Shown: positions 1-10,200 of the stretch, piece by piece | How the letters are laid out: every line of letters starts with the position of its first letter | Position numbering within the stretch: position 1 is the first letter of the stretch | Assembly: GCA_963691815.1 (NCBI GenBank) | Contig: OY829660.1 | Coordinates: 1,304,915 to 1,368,914, forward strand | DNA length: 64,000 nt | Reading direction: 5' to 3' | Source: Echiichthys vipera | Lineage: Eukaryota; Chordata; Actinopteri; Perciformes; Trachinidae | Program-made: the position numbers and the translations under genes | Notes under the pieces: generated by a model | The model's database searches: none | Seen by the model: only the letters and a program-made list of their open reading frames with translations | Told to the model about the DNA's origin: nothing

Positions 1-178
1 GCATCTTTTTGTGGTGCTTTTGCATCTATTTTTAGTCATTTTGCATATTTTTGTGGTGCTTTTGCATCTATTTTTAGTCATATTGCATCTTTTTGTGGTG
101 GTTTTGCATCTTTTTTAGTCATTTTGCATCTTTTTGTGCTGGTTTTGCATCTATTTTTAGTCATTTTGCATCGTCCTG
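1..178. repeat. Minisatellite family A, locus 1 (proc intron)
   Basis: Tandem ~21-bp units alternate between TTTTGCATCTATTTTTAGTCA-like and TTTTGCATCTTTTTGTGGTG-like forms, giving a ~42-bp higher-order unit. The array runs off the left edge. It lies in the proc intron downstream of the Gla exon. Related arrays occur at 2340-3095, 39700-40175, 41819-41969 and, more diverged, 43030-43335. Confidence 0.9.
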
Positions 179-295
179 TGGTGTTCTGACTGTAACACTT
201 TGCTTTAGACAGATTCCCGTCTGTGACCTTGAGTTTATTCTTATTTTTCTAACTCAAACTTGAATCCTCGTGGTGTTGGAACAGAAACTTCTTAC

Positions 296-2266
296 CGTCG
301 CTTCCCTGGTTTGGAAAATCTCTCGAGCTTCTTCAAAGTCACATCTCTCCTCCACGCACTCGCGCTCCTGTGACGGAGGCTTCAGCTCCTCCAGGAAGTG
401 GTTGGCCCGGCGTGAGCGGAGCAGCATGTGGGCGTCCGGAGGGTCGGAGAACACTGCAGCGACAGAGACGACACGTGAACCACGATCCAACACGGATCAA
501 AGCCGTTCAGTTATTTATCTAAAGATATAAATGTGAACTTTGAACTCTAAAGTCTTTATGGAAGATTTCAAAGCCTCATTTTTGTGACTTAAGTTTCAAA
601 TTCTTTTTCAAAAATTATTAAAAATTATTAAATATTTTTTTTAAATATGAAATAAAATAATTTGCATTAAATTAACGTGATTAAAATAAATCTAAATAAT
701 TATCCAAATTTAAAATGATAAAGAAAATACTCAAAATAATTAAAAATAAATTAAAATGATAAAGATTTAAATAATTAAACAGAAAAAAAAAAAATCTAGA
801 TATTAAACATAAATAAAAATAATACAAATCTAAATAATCAAATATAAATTAAAATGATAAAAAATAAATATGAATAATTAAATATGAAAATAATAAAAAT
901 CTAAATAATCACACAAAAAAATAATCAAAATTAAATCTACATAATTAAACTAATTTTAATAATTAATTTTAAATTATTAAAAGGAAAAGAATCAAATCTG
1001 GACCCTTGAAACAGTTTTACCTGAAAAAAACCATCAGAATATTTTCACATTCATTTTCTTTCATGTTCATTTTTAACATTCATTCATGATACAGGTGATG
1101 GTGTTACTGCCTGACGCACCTCCACCAGTGCCTTAGAGCAGCTGTGCTGTGACACCTCACAGAACACCTGTATGGGCCTAATCGGCTCATCAGCTGGGGA
1201 CCACCAGTGATCAACGTTTCGCTCCTTTAACCCCAGAACGTCCACTGGTGGCGGAGCGACGCCCCGGCTGATGCCCTGGTGTTACTCGCCCCCCAACTCT
1301 TGTGCTTCCTCCTTAGCCACAGCCAGAAGCTGCCTTTCTCCGCCTCCTCAGCTCTTTCACGGCCTTCCGATGCCTTGCTCCTGTGCGTCCCATGTCGCGG
1401 AGAAGGTGAACAGTTGAGGAACCTATGTAGCCCCTGCACCCCACTTCCACAGGGCAGATAACAGCTTTCCAGCCCGCCTCCCTGCATTCTGCCGCCAGGT
1501 CGGCATACTTGGGGCTCGCTTCTGCTCGTTAGCAGCCTCCAAGCCCCCTTCCCATGGGGCCGTGAGTTCGACCAGAAGGACTGTCTTGCAAGCCTCCGAC
1601 CACATGACGAGGTATGGTCGGAGCGATGTTTCCACTATCTCCCTGGGGAACTGGAGCTGCTTCCCCAGGTCGACCCTCATGGACCACTCTTTGCCTGATG
1701 AGGAGTCTTGCTGTGTCCTTCTGGCGGGAGGGTCTGACTCTCTGTCCAGCCCTGGCAAACTAGATGGGATGTCTGTCCGGGGCGGAAGCTGTTTGCCTCC
1801 CGTCTGCATACCTCGGTCACCTCTGCCAGCTTTTTCAGCACCAGGTCGTGTCGCCATGTGTAGCGACCTTGGGACAGTGCTATCTTGCAGCCGGACAGGA
1901 TGTGCTGGAGGCTCGCATTGATGGTATTGCACAGGAGACAGGTCTCATCGGCACCGAACCATTGGTGGAGGTTTCGGGGGCACGGCAAGGTGTCATACGT
2001 TGCCCTGATCAGGAAGCTGAGCCTGGCTCGGGGGATCTTCCACACATCAGACCCCGACATAGATCTGCTTGTGAGACCTTCCCATGACGTCCAACGACCT
2101 TGCTGGCCCTGGGACACCGCTTCGATGTTAAGGCGTTCCTGCTCAGAAACAAAACTTTTCATAAACTTTCATTAGTAAATAAACGCGTCGACCCACCTGA
2201 GAGACTGAGCGCCGATGCCGACCACAGAGCGGCGAGGACGGACACGAGGACGGCGAGGCGCGTCAT
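296..2266 (-). CDS. proc: Vitamin K-dependent protein C-like serine protease precursor, first two coding exons (partial)
   Basis: Two coding exons are visible. Exon 2197-2266 encodes a 23-residue signal peptide starting MTRLAVLVSVLAALW and ends in phase 1 at GTGGGT. Exon 296-453 starts after CTGCAG and ends at GTAAGA in phase 0. The join is in frame and reads through a propeptide (VFSDPPDAHMLLRSRR) into a Gla domain (ANHFLEEL, ERECVEERCDFEEAREIF). The Glu-rich Gla domain binds calcium and phospholipid after gamma-carboxylation, and the protein would be secreted. Introns of phase 1 then phase 0 are typical of the factor VII/IX/X/protein C family. The S-VFS..AH..LR.R.RAN.FLEEL pattern and the probable non-coding first exon favour protein C over the other members. 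EGF and protease exons lie beyond the left edge. The paralogue (proc, factor VII or factor X type) is not certain; membership of the family is. Confidence 0.8.
540..1080. other. AT-rich intronic stretch of proc
   Basis: Very AT-rich, degenerate AATAAAT/TAAAAT-type sequence between the Gla exon and the LINE fragment. No coding potential or recognisable element seen. Confidence 0.6.
1085..2162 (-). mobile_element. Degenerate non-LTR retrotransposon 3' end (zinc knuckle plus restriction-like endonuclease type)
   Basis: On the minus strand, two overlapping frames give retroelement-like peptides. Upstream is a Cys-rich segment (CLLCNT..LQHILSGCK) followed by RYTWRHDLVLKKLAE. Downstream is a segment with LRPYLVMWSE, VLLVELTAPWE and VEVGCRGY. 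This order, Cys/His knuckle then a P(D)...E...K block, resembles the C-terminus of R2-like elements that carry a restriction-like endonuclease. The frame changes and the expected PD reads PY, so the copy is dead. It sits in the proc intron between the signal-peptide and Gla exons. Clade assignment is inferred from memory of the motif order. Confidence 0.6.
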
Positions 2267-2291
2267 GAGCAACGCCGGCGAAGGACAGCAA
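2197..2291 (-). other. proc: proc signal-peptide exon with 25-nt 5' leader
   Basis: The minus-strand sequence GTTTTCCAG ends at 2292, giving a plausible acceptor 25 nt before the ATG at 2266. The exon closes at the GT of 2196-2195. This implies an upstream non-coding exon. Confidence 0.6.
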
Positions 2292-2339
2292 CTGGAAAAC
2301 ACAAACCCAATACACACATTCTGAGAAAAACTTGTTTAT

Positions 2340-3095
2340 TATGCATCTATTTTAGTCATTTTGCATCTTTTTGTGCTGGTTTTGCATCTATTTTTAGTCA
2401 TTTTGCATCTTTTTGTGCTGGTTTTGCATCTATTTTTAGTCATTTTGCATCTTTTTGTGGTGGTTTTGCATCTATTTTTAGTCATTTTGCATCTTTTTGT
2501 GTTGGTTTTGCATCTATTTTTAGTCATTATGCATCTTTTTGTGGTGGTTTTGCATCTTTTTTTAGTCATTTTGCATCTTTTTGTGGTGGTTTTGCATCTA
2601 TTTTTAGTCATTTTGCATCTTTTTGTGGTGGTTTTGCATCTATTTTTAGTCATTTTGCATCTTTTTTAGTCATTTTGCATCTTTTTGTGGTGGTTTTGCA
2701 TCTATTTTTAGTCATTTTGGATCTTTTTTAGTCATTTTGCATCTTTTTTAGTTATTTTGCATCTTTTTGTGGTGGTTTTGCATCTATTTTTAGTTATTTT
2801 GCATCTTTTTGTGCTGGTTTTGCATCTGTTTTTAGTCATTTTGCATCTTTTTGTGCTGGTTTTGCATCTATTTTTAGACATTTTGCGTCTTTTTGTGGTG
2901 GTTTTGCATCTATTTTTAGTCATTTTGCATCTTTTTGTGCTGGTTTTGCATCTATTTTTAGTCATTTTGCACTTTTTTGTGTTGGTTTTGCATCTATTTT
3001 TAGTCATTTTGCATCTTTTTGTGGTGGTTTTGCATCTATTTTTAGTCATTTTGCATCTTTTTATGCTGGTTTTGCATCTTTCTGTGCTGGTTTTA
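2340..3095. repeat. Minisatellite family A, locus 2
   Basis: About 756 bp of the same 21/42-bp units as the array at 1-178, with runs of TTTGCATCTTTTTGTGCTGG and TTTGCATCTATTTTTAGTCA. It lies just upstream of the proc signal-peptide exon, in the presumed first intron. Long open frames in both directions arise only because the unit length is a multiple of three. Confidence 0.95.
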
Positions 3096-3512
3096 CGCTA
3101 CGTTGACCATAAAAGGTCGTATAAAGTTACATAAACTTGTTCAGAAATGATTATTCATAAGGACAGAAGTCGTCTCTGAACATCACGTTTGATTAAAAGC
3201 GTCCCGTGAATTCTTCAGGAGAACAAACAGAAAGATTTTCGAGCGCACGGAGAAAAGTTCATCATGTTTTTAGTTAATGAAGAGACTCAGAGTTCTGTCT
3301 GAGCGGAGCCGTAAAGGGTTAAATCACAGTATTGATCCTTTTCAGCTGTGGCCTCAAAACACAGTCATCAGGAGACGGCTCCTGTTTGAACCTCCGTGAC
3401 CTTTGACCCCCACCCCGACCTGGACGACAGGAGGGCTGCCGAGCGGAGACGGCGTCCTCGAACCGCCGCGGCTACGAAAGAATGAGTGTGTTTGAGTTTT
3501 TTCGGTACTTAC

Positions 3513-3575
3513 GCGTGAAGACTGTGAGCCGTGGACGGAGACGATGGATCGCTCAGTTTGTGGCGTGTTAATGAC
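3513..3575 (-). other. proc: Possible non-coding first exon of proc
   Basis: On the minus strand a consensus donor (CACGC/GTAAGTACC) lies at 3512-3511, about 1.2 kb upstream of the acceptor at 2292. Protein C genes have a 5' non-coding exon followed by a signal-peptide exon, which fits. The upstream boundary is not determined. Positions 3096-3510 show nothing else recognisable. Confidence 0.35.
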
Positions 3576-3623
3576 TAACCGCCGTGTTTACTGAGAGTCC
3601 ACAGTCTGCAGCTGAGCCCTGTC

Positions 3624-3695
<72 letters not shown>
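3624..3695. repeat. (CA)n microsatellite
   Basis: About 36 uninterrupted CA dinucleotides in the interval between proc and the otolin-like gene. Confidence 0.97.
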
Positions 3696-3696
<1 letters not shown>

Positions 3697-3905
3697 CCCC
3701 TTCAACCCCCACCCACTCACCCCCCAGCACCAGAGCCCCGTCCCCCTAAAGACCAGAGCTGAGTCTCACGACCCGCCCTTCCACCCGTCAGGCCTTTGCT
3801 CGTCTGCGTAGATTCACCCGGTGCTCGAACTGAGATCTGCAACAGTGACGCAGTCTGGGGCTTTTATTGTGAAAGGGCAGAAGAAGGAGTCGACCTGGTG
3901 CGGAG

Positions 3906-4939
3906 TAAAGTTTAGACCACTAAAGGAGACGGTTAAGTTTAGTCACTAAAGGAGACGGTTAAGTTTAGACACTAAAGGAGACGGTTAAGTTTAGACACTA
4001 AAGGAGACGGTTAAGTTTAGACCACTAAAGGAGACGGTTAAGTTTAGTCTCTAAAGGAGACGGTTAAGTTTAGACGACTAAAGGAGACGGTTAAGTTTAG
4101 ACGACTAAAGGAGACGGTTAAGTTTAGACGACTAAAGGAGACGGTTAAGTTTAGTCACTAAAGGAGACGGTTAAGTTTAGTCTCTAAAGGAGACGGTTAA
4201 GTTTAGACGACTAAAGGAGACGGTTAAGTTTAGACCACTAAAGGAGACGGTTAAGTTTAGTCTCTAAAGGAGACGGTTAAGTTTAGACGACTAAAGGAGA
4301 CGGTTAAGTTTAGACGACTAAAGGAGACGGTTAAGTTTAGTCTCTAAAGGAGACGGTTAAGTTTAGACACTAAAGGAGACGGTTAAGTTTAGACACTAAA
4401 GCAGACGGTTAAGTTTAGTCTCTAAAGGAGACGGTTAAGTTTAGTCTCTAAAAGGAGACGGTTAAGTTTAGACACTAAAGGAGACGGTTAAGTTTAGACA
4501 CTAAAGCAGACGGTTAAGTTTAGTCTCTAAAGGAGACGGTTAAGTTTAGTCTCTAAAGGAGACGGTTAAGTTTAGACACTAAAGCAGACGGTTAAGTTTA
4601 GTCACTAAAGGAGACGGTTAAGTTTAGTCACTAAAGGAGACGGTTAAGTTTAGACGACTAAAGGAGACGGTTAAGTTTAGACACTAAAGGAGACGGTTAA
4701 GTTTAGACACTAAAGGAGACGGTTAAGTTTAGACGACTAAAGGAGACGGTTAAGTTTAGACACTAAAGGAGACGGTTAAGTTTAGACACTAAAGGTGACG
4801 GTTAAGTTTAGTCACTAAAGGAGACGGTTAAGTTTAGACGACTAAAGGAGACGGTTAAGTTTAGACACTAAAGGAGACGGTTAAGTTTAGACGACTAAAG
4901 GAGACGGTTAAGTTTAGACGACTAAAGGAGACTGTTAAG
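3906..4939. repeat. Minisatellite family C, locus 1
   Basis: About 40 tandem units of ~25-27 bp with core GGAGACGGTTAAGTTTAG followed by a variable ACACTAAA, ACGACTAAA, ACCACTAAA, TCACTAAA or TCTCTAAA. The same family recurs inside sag at 35060-35818 and as a two-unit fragment at 33045-33100. Confidence 0.95.
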
Positions 4940-5957
4940 TAATCACGCGTAAACGCGTCACAGTGGTCCCTCTATAAACGTGACCTTTCCCTCAGTCCCA
5001 CAGAGCCTCAGCTGACCTGCAAGCAACGCACAGGAAGTCCTGCAGGAACGCCAGCCTTGTTGTTGACTGTGAACGGGCAGAGGTGTGAAACCCGCGCCGG
5101 CCTCCGGGGTGTCGCTGAGCGCCGCCGGCCGTGGAAACCAGGACACTTATTAAGGTTAACTATTCATCTCCTTGTCTTCTTTTGTTCCTCAGCCCCGTTC
5201 CCTCGGCTCGCTTTACCTTTGTGTCCTCTTCTGTTTTGATTTTTTCAGAATAAAAGCTCGCCTGGGGACATAAAGGAGCGGTCTCTGGTTCCACAGGCGA
5301 CGGTGTTTTGGGAGAGCGTCCCGAGTGAGGGCGCGGTCTTCCCAAGCACGCCTTTTCTTGTGATGGAGGTCCGAGAGCTGGCTCTCCGCCCGCTGCTTTG
5401 AGCTCCCGTCTGCGCCCCTCACTCCCCATCAACTGCTTTAAAGACGGGATCTGTGCTTTCGTCTGCAGAGCGCCGTTTGCTCGCTGCACGTTTGGAGGCT
5501 CAGATTATTCGTGTGTGTGATGAAGTTCCTGGTTCAGCTCGAGCTGCAAACATCCCGTACCCCGAGGATCCCGTGAGACGCTGCTAAATGTGCTAAAATA
5601 ACAAAAGTAGGTCGTTATTGTGACGGCGTGCAGAGTCTCAGGTTACTGCATTGTTGAGCCGTTAATGTGCCAACGGACTCATTCTTCTTCTTATCTGTTC
5701 TGGAGTCAAAAGTGTCTCATTGAGTTAAAGCAGATTGTGTTTTTATGAGAAAACAGACAAAAATGAATGTTCTTTAAAACAAAACTCAGGTTATACAAAA
5801 TAACTTGATTATTCTCTGATATTAAAGGTTCTAGATATAATTTGTATCGCAGCGATTTCTTGATCAATAACAATCATAGGTAATGAGCACCGTGGGGTTC
5901 GAACGCTGCTGTGTGTGTTTGAATAGACGATGGGATGGGTCTCCTCATTCTTCATTA
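4940..5957. other. Intergenic interval without recognised features
   Basis: GC-moderate sequence between two minisatellites in the head-to-head interval of proc and the otolin-like gene. Short open frames on both strands have no recognisable product or splice structure. Confidence 0.5.
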
Positions 5958-6790
5958 AACAACTACAAAGAGACACAACAACCACAAAGAGACACAGAAC
6001 AACTACAAAGAGACACAAAACAACTACAAAGAGACACAAAACAACTACAAAGAGACACAAAACAACCACAAAGAGACACAAACAACCACAAAGAGACACA
6101 AAACAACTACAAAGAGACACAAAACAACCACAAAGAGACACAAAACAACCACAAAGAGACACAAACAACCACAAAGAGACAAAACAACCACAAAGAGACA
6201 CAAAACAACTACAAAGACACATAAAAACTACAAAGAGACACAAAACAACTTCAAACAGACACAAAATGACACAAAGAGACAGAAAACAACCACAAACAGA
6301 CACAAAACAACCACAAAGAGACACAAAACAACCACAAAGAGACACAAAACAACTACAAAGAGACACAAAACAACCACAAAGAGACACAAAACAACTACAA
6401 AGAGACAAAACAAGCACAAAGAGACACAAAACAACTACAAAGAGACACAAAACAACTACAAAGAGACACAAAACATCTACAAAGAGACACAAATTAAACA
6501 CAAAGAGACACAAAACAACTACAAAGAGACACAAAACAACCACAAAGAGACACAAAACAACTACAAAGAGACAAAACAACTACAAAGAGACAGGAAACAA
6601 CTACAAAGAGACACAAAACAACTACAAAGAGACAGGAAACAACTACAAAGAGACACAAAACAACTACAAAGAGACATAAAACAACCACAAAGAGACACAA
6701 AACAACTACAAACAGACACAAAACAACTACAAACAGACACAAAACAACTACAAACAGACACAAAACAACCACAAAGAGACAGGAAACAGC
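5958..6790. repeat. Minisatellite family B, locus 1
   Basis: About 40 units of 21 bp, consensus ACAAAGAGACACAAAACAAC with C/T variation, plus a few with GGAAAC or AAACAGAC. The same unit, often in the opposite orientation, recurs at 45254-46628, 56566-57290 and 58672-59362, with a variant form at 47738-48938. Confidence 0.95.
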
Positions 6791-7067
6791 GATAAAGTGT
6801 GTGTTGGGCCCTCCTCGTGTCTGAGCCCGGGGCCCGTTGGACCCGAATGATGAACTCTGCGGTGAATAAAGAGCTGAATCTTATTTTCTTCTTAAAGAAT
6901 CATGAGAAAATAAAACGCGGGGTTGAGAACGATGGGGCGATAAACGCAGAGGCGTCTCTTCTTTCGGCTCCATAACAAACCGAGCGTCTGCTGTTTCACG
7001 CTGAAGGAGGTCACGGCGCAGGCACGAGGCCCAGTTCCTCCTGCAGCACAATGAGGACGCACCCGCC

Positions 7068-7167
7068 CTCCTCCTCCTCCTCCTCCTCCTCCTCCTCCTC
7101 GCTCCCGGGCCTCCGCCTTTGTCCCCGGCGGGGCTGGCAGGTGTGTTCGGGGCGAGGTTTATAAAAG
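7068..7167 (+). promoter_or_regulatory. Probable core promoter of the otolin-like gene (CTC tract and TATA box)
   Basis: A TTTATAAAAGG TATA box lies at 7158-7168, downstream of a (CTC)n tract at 7068-7100 and about 50 bp before the first ATG at 7220. Spacing fits a transcription start near 7190. The assignment is inferred from motif and position. Confidence 0.6.
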
Positions 7168-7219
7168 GATCAAAGCGTCCTCCGTGCTGCTCATCCTCTC
7201 ACTGACGCTGATCAAGACG

Positions 7220-10200
7220 ATGCTGCGCGACGCAAACGGAGCGGTGAGTCGGGATTTTGTGTGTTTCCAACTCTGCAGCAGCTCAGTTCAGTTCAGCTGG
7301 AATAGTTTTATTTTGTTTTTAACTCCAGGTTGTTTGAGCGTTTCTGCAAAAGTTAAATCAGTAAATAAGACAGAAAATAAATGTTTTAAAAGGCGATATA
7401 GGATGTGTTTATTAAAATATGAATATTAACAGTCTTGAGCTCGTTGAAGCGAAGATCAGGTGCAAACTGGAAAGTTCATTTAATTAAAAAGTCTAATTAA
7501 AATATTTATTATATTAACGATCTGGGATAAAAGTTAGGAACTATGTGAGGAGGAGAAAGTCTCAGCTGCACTATTTAAACAAAATGATGTTAATGTTTTA
7601 TTTGCACATATTTAAAAAGTAAATATAAATAAAATACCACAACCTAAAATACGTCTGAATAAAATTAATTAAAATAAAATAAAATGAACAACACATTTCT
7701 ATATATTATCTCTATTTATCATCGTGCCTTGCTATTGAATTATTCATTTCTAATTCTAGAAAGTCTAATTATAGCATTTATTATATTTGATATATATAAA
7801 TATATATATTTATATATATGTTTGCTCCGCTTCACTGCACTTTACTGTCACTTAGTTCTGTGGGAAACGCTGCTGCACTTTAACACTGTTCTCACTTCTT
7901 TAGTTTGTTCTTATTTTATTTAACATGCTGCTAAACTTCCTTTGTATGAGGTGTAAAAAACAGTTTTCCCAGAGTAATCATCTCAGTGGTAGAGTGGGTC
8001 GTCCTCCATTTGAGAGATCGGCGGTTCGATCCCCAGCTCCCCCTGTCCGCATGTCGAAGTGTCCTTGGGCGAGACACTGAACCCTGAATTGCTCCCAGTG
8101 CTGCGCATGGGTGTGTGAAAGTGTGTGAACGTGTGTGAATGGTTACATTAGTGTGAATGTGACGCGTGTGAAAGCGGCGTGAGTCGCCAGAAAACTAGAA
8201 AGGTGCTTTGTAAGTACAAGTCCATTTCCCATCTCACCTTCCTCCTCTCCGCTCCACTCTCCTCCTCTTCCTCTTCCTCCAGATGTTGTGGAGGCTGCTG
8301 GGACTCCTCGTCCTCGCCTCCCTCTGCTCAGCCATGCTGCTCCCAAACAACACCGCCCGTGAGGCCGGTGGACACGACCCCAACACCCACTACTGGAAGA
8401 GCAGCTCCGTGAAGAACGAATCGTCTAATTCTACGGACAAAATGTCGATGGACAAAATGGCGCACAAATGGGTACCTGTCGCCCGCAGCGGAGGAATGCC
8501 GATGTACCCCGAAACGTCCTCCGAAATGTCGTCCGAAGAGCAGACGTCCTCCCATGAACAGATGCCACATTGGCGGCAGATGGCCCCCAATTTCAACATG
8601 ACCGATATGGCCCGTATGACCGGGGACACCGATGACCCGATGATGCCCCCAATGTTCCCGATGCCGCCCATGTCCGATGAGGCAATGTGCGACATGCTGA
8701 TGAACTCACCGGTTCCTCCACCTCTGGACCAGATTCCTGTCGCCTGCATCTGTTGGCGCTGTAAAGGCACCGTGGGGCCCAAAGGAGACCGCGGAGACCG
8801 GGGCCTTCCAGGTATGTAAAATTAACCCGGTGCAGGATTTGGGTTTCCCGTTGTTCCATGGTGATGTGGTGGTCAGCACTGTCGCCTCACAATAAGAGGG
8901 TTCCCGGTTTGAACCCTTGGCTGGGGCCCTTCTGTGTGGAGTTTGCATGTTGTCCCCGTGTCTGCGTGGGTTTGAATCCCGGCTGGGGCCCTTCTGTGTG
9001 GAGTTTGCATGTTGTCCCCGTGTCTGCGTGGGTTTTCTCCGGGTTCTCCGGTTTCCTCCCACAGTCCAAAGACGTGCAGGTGTTGGGTTCATTGATGACT
9101 CTAAATCACCCGTAGGTGTGAATGGTTGTCTGTCTCTGTTTGTCTCTATGTGTCCTGTGATAGACTGGCGTCCTGTCCAGGGTGGACCCCGCCTCACGCC
9201 CAATGTCAGCTGGATTTGTCCAGGCGACGTTCAACAGCGGTCCAAAGTTGTAATCAAATGCCACGACAGAGCAAACTGTTCTCTCCTCCGTCAGGAATCT
9301 TATCAGAAGAATCCATCGCAGACCAAACTTTCCTTCTTTTTCCCCAGAAAAAATAAAACAACGCAAAAGACGCGCGTTTGAAAAAGAAAAGGTATTAGTG
9401 TGGATGTAGCCTTCGTCTCCCTGGGTCATGGAGGATCGCAGAAGGGCACACGTGACCAGGGGGAAACGGTGATATGCACCTAAAACGTTCTCAAGCCTTT
9501 TGTCTTTAACCTCAAGAATCAACTGAGAAACATGCTTGAAAAACAGAAATGCAGCTCATGAAGTAGATTTTGTTTCAATAAAGTTTTGTTTTTAAAGTTT
9601 CTGTAAAAATGTGAATGATCAAATTAAATCAGTTCACATGGGGGGGGGGGGGGGGGGGGGGGGGTTAATAGCACTACTACTACTGTCAGACCAAAATCTA
9701 CGATTGTACGTTGGTCTGGGAGGGATGATGGCATTGTCTTCAGCACAAGAGGCGGGCGGGGTTCAAATGGCTGCACGCAATTGGACAGTCCTTCAACCAA
9801 TCACACCAACGATCCAGATGAAGTGCTCCATTCGATTGGCCACCAGCGGGGCTAACTGGTAGATTCGACTTTTACCAAAACCAGTAAAGCAAATGCATCC
9901 TTTCTTTGGAGGATTTGCTCCAGGCAAAGTTTCAGTTCAGTTTTCACAGTAAACCTGCCGCTGAAATCATTTAAAACTGCATTGACAGGTGCATCAACGG
10001 GTGGCGGTTGCTGAGCTTCAGTGGCCGCCATGTTGAATGTAAATTGTTTAACCAGCCTTTAGCCCACGAGGTGAAAGAAAGCCAGCTTGGTGATTGGATC
10101 CAGTAGAAAGGGGAAGGAAACAGGAGGAAAACACCGGCTCGTTTCTAAACCCAGGGGCAGAGTGAATTTGAAACGCCGGCAGACGGGGTGGGGGGGGGGG

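Noticed and set aside
7979..8050. tRNA gene
   Set aside because: A and B boxes belong to a SINE head; the sequence does not close into a cloverleaf acceptor stem and is followed by a SINE body.
8857..9220. Coding frame in the otolin-like intron
   Set aside because: The peptide repeats at 15278-15587 and 34168-34491 in both orientations and comes from SINE family R.
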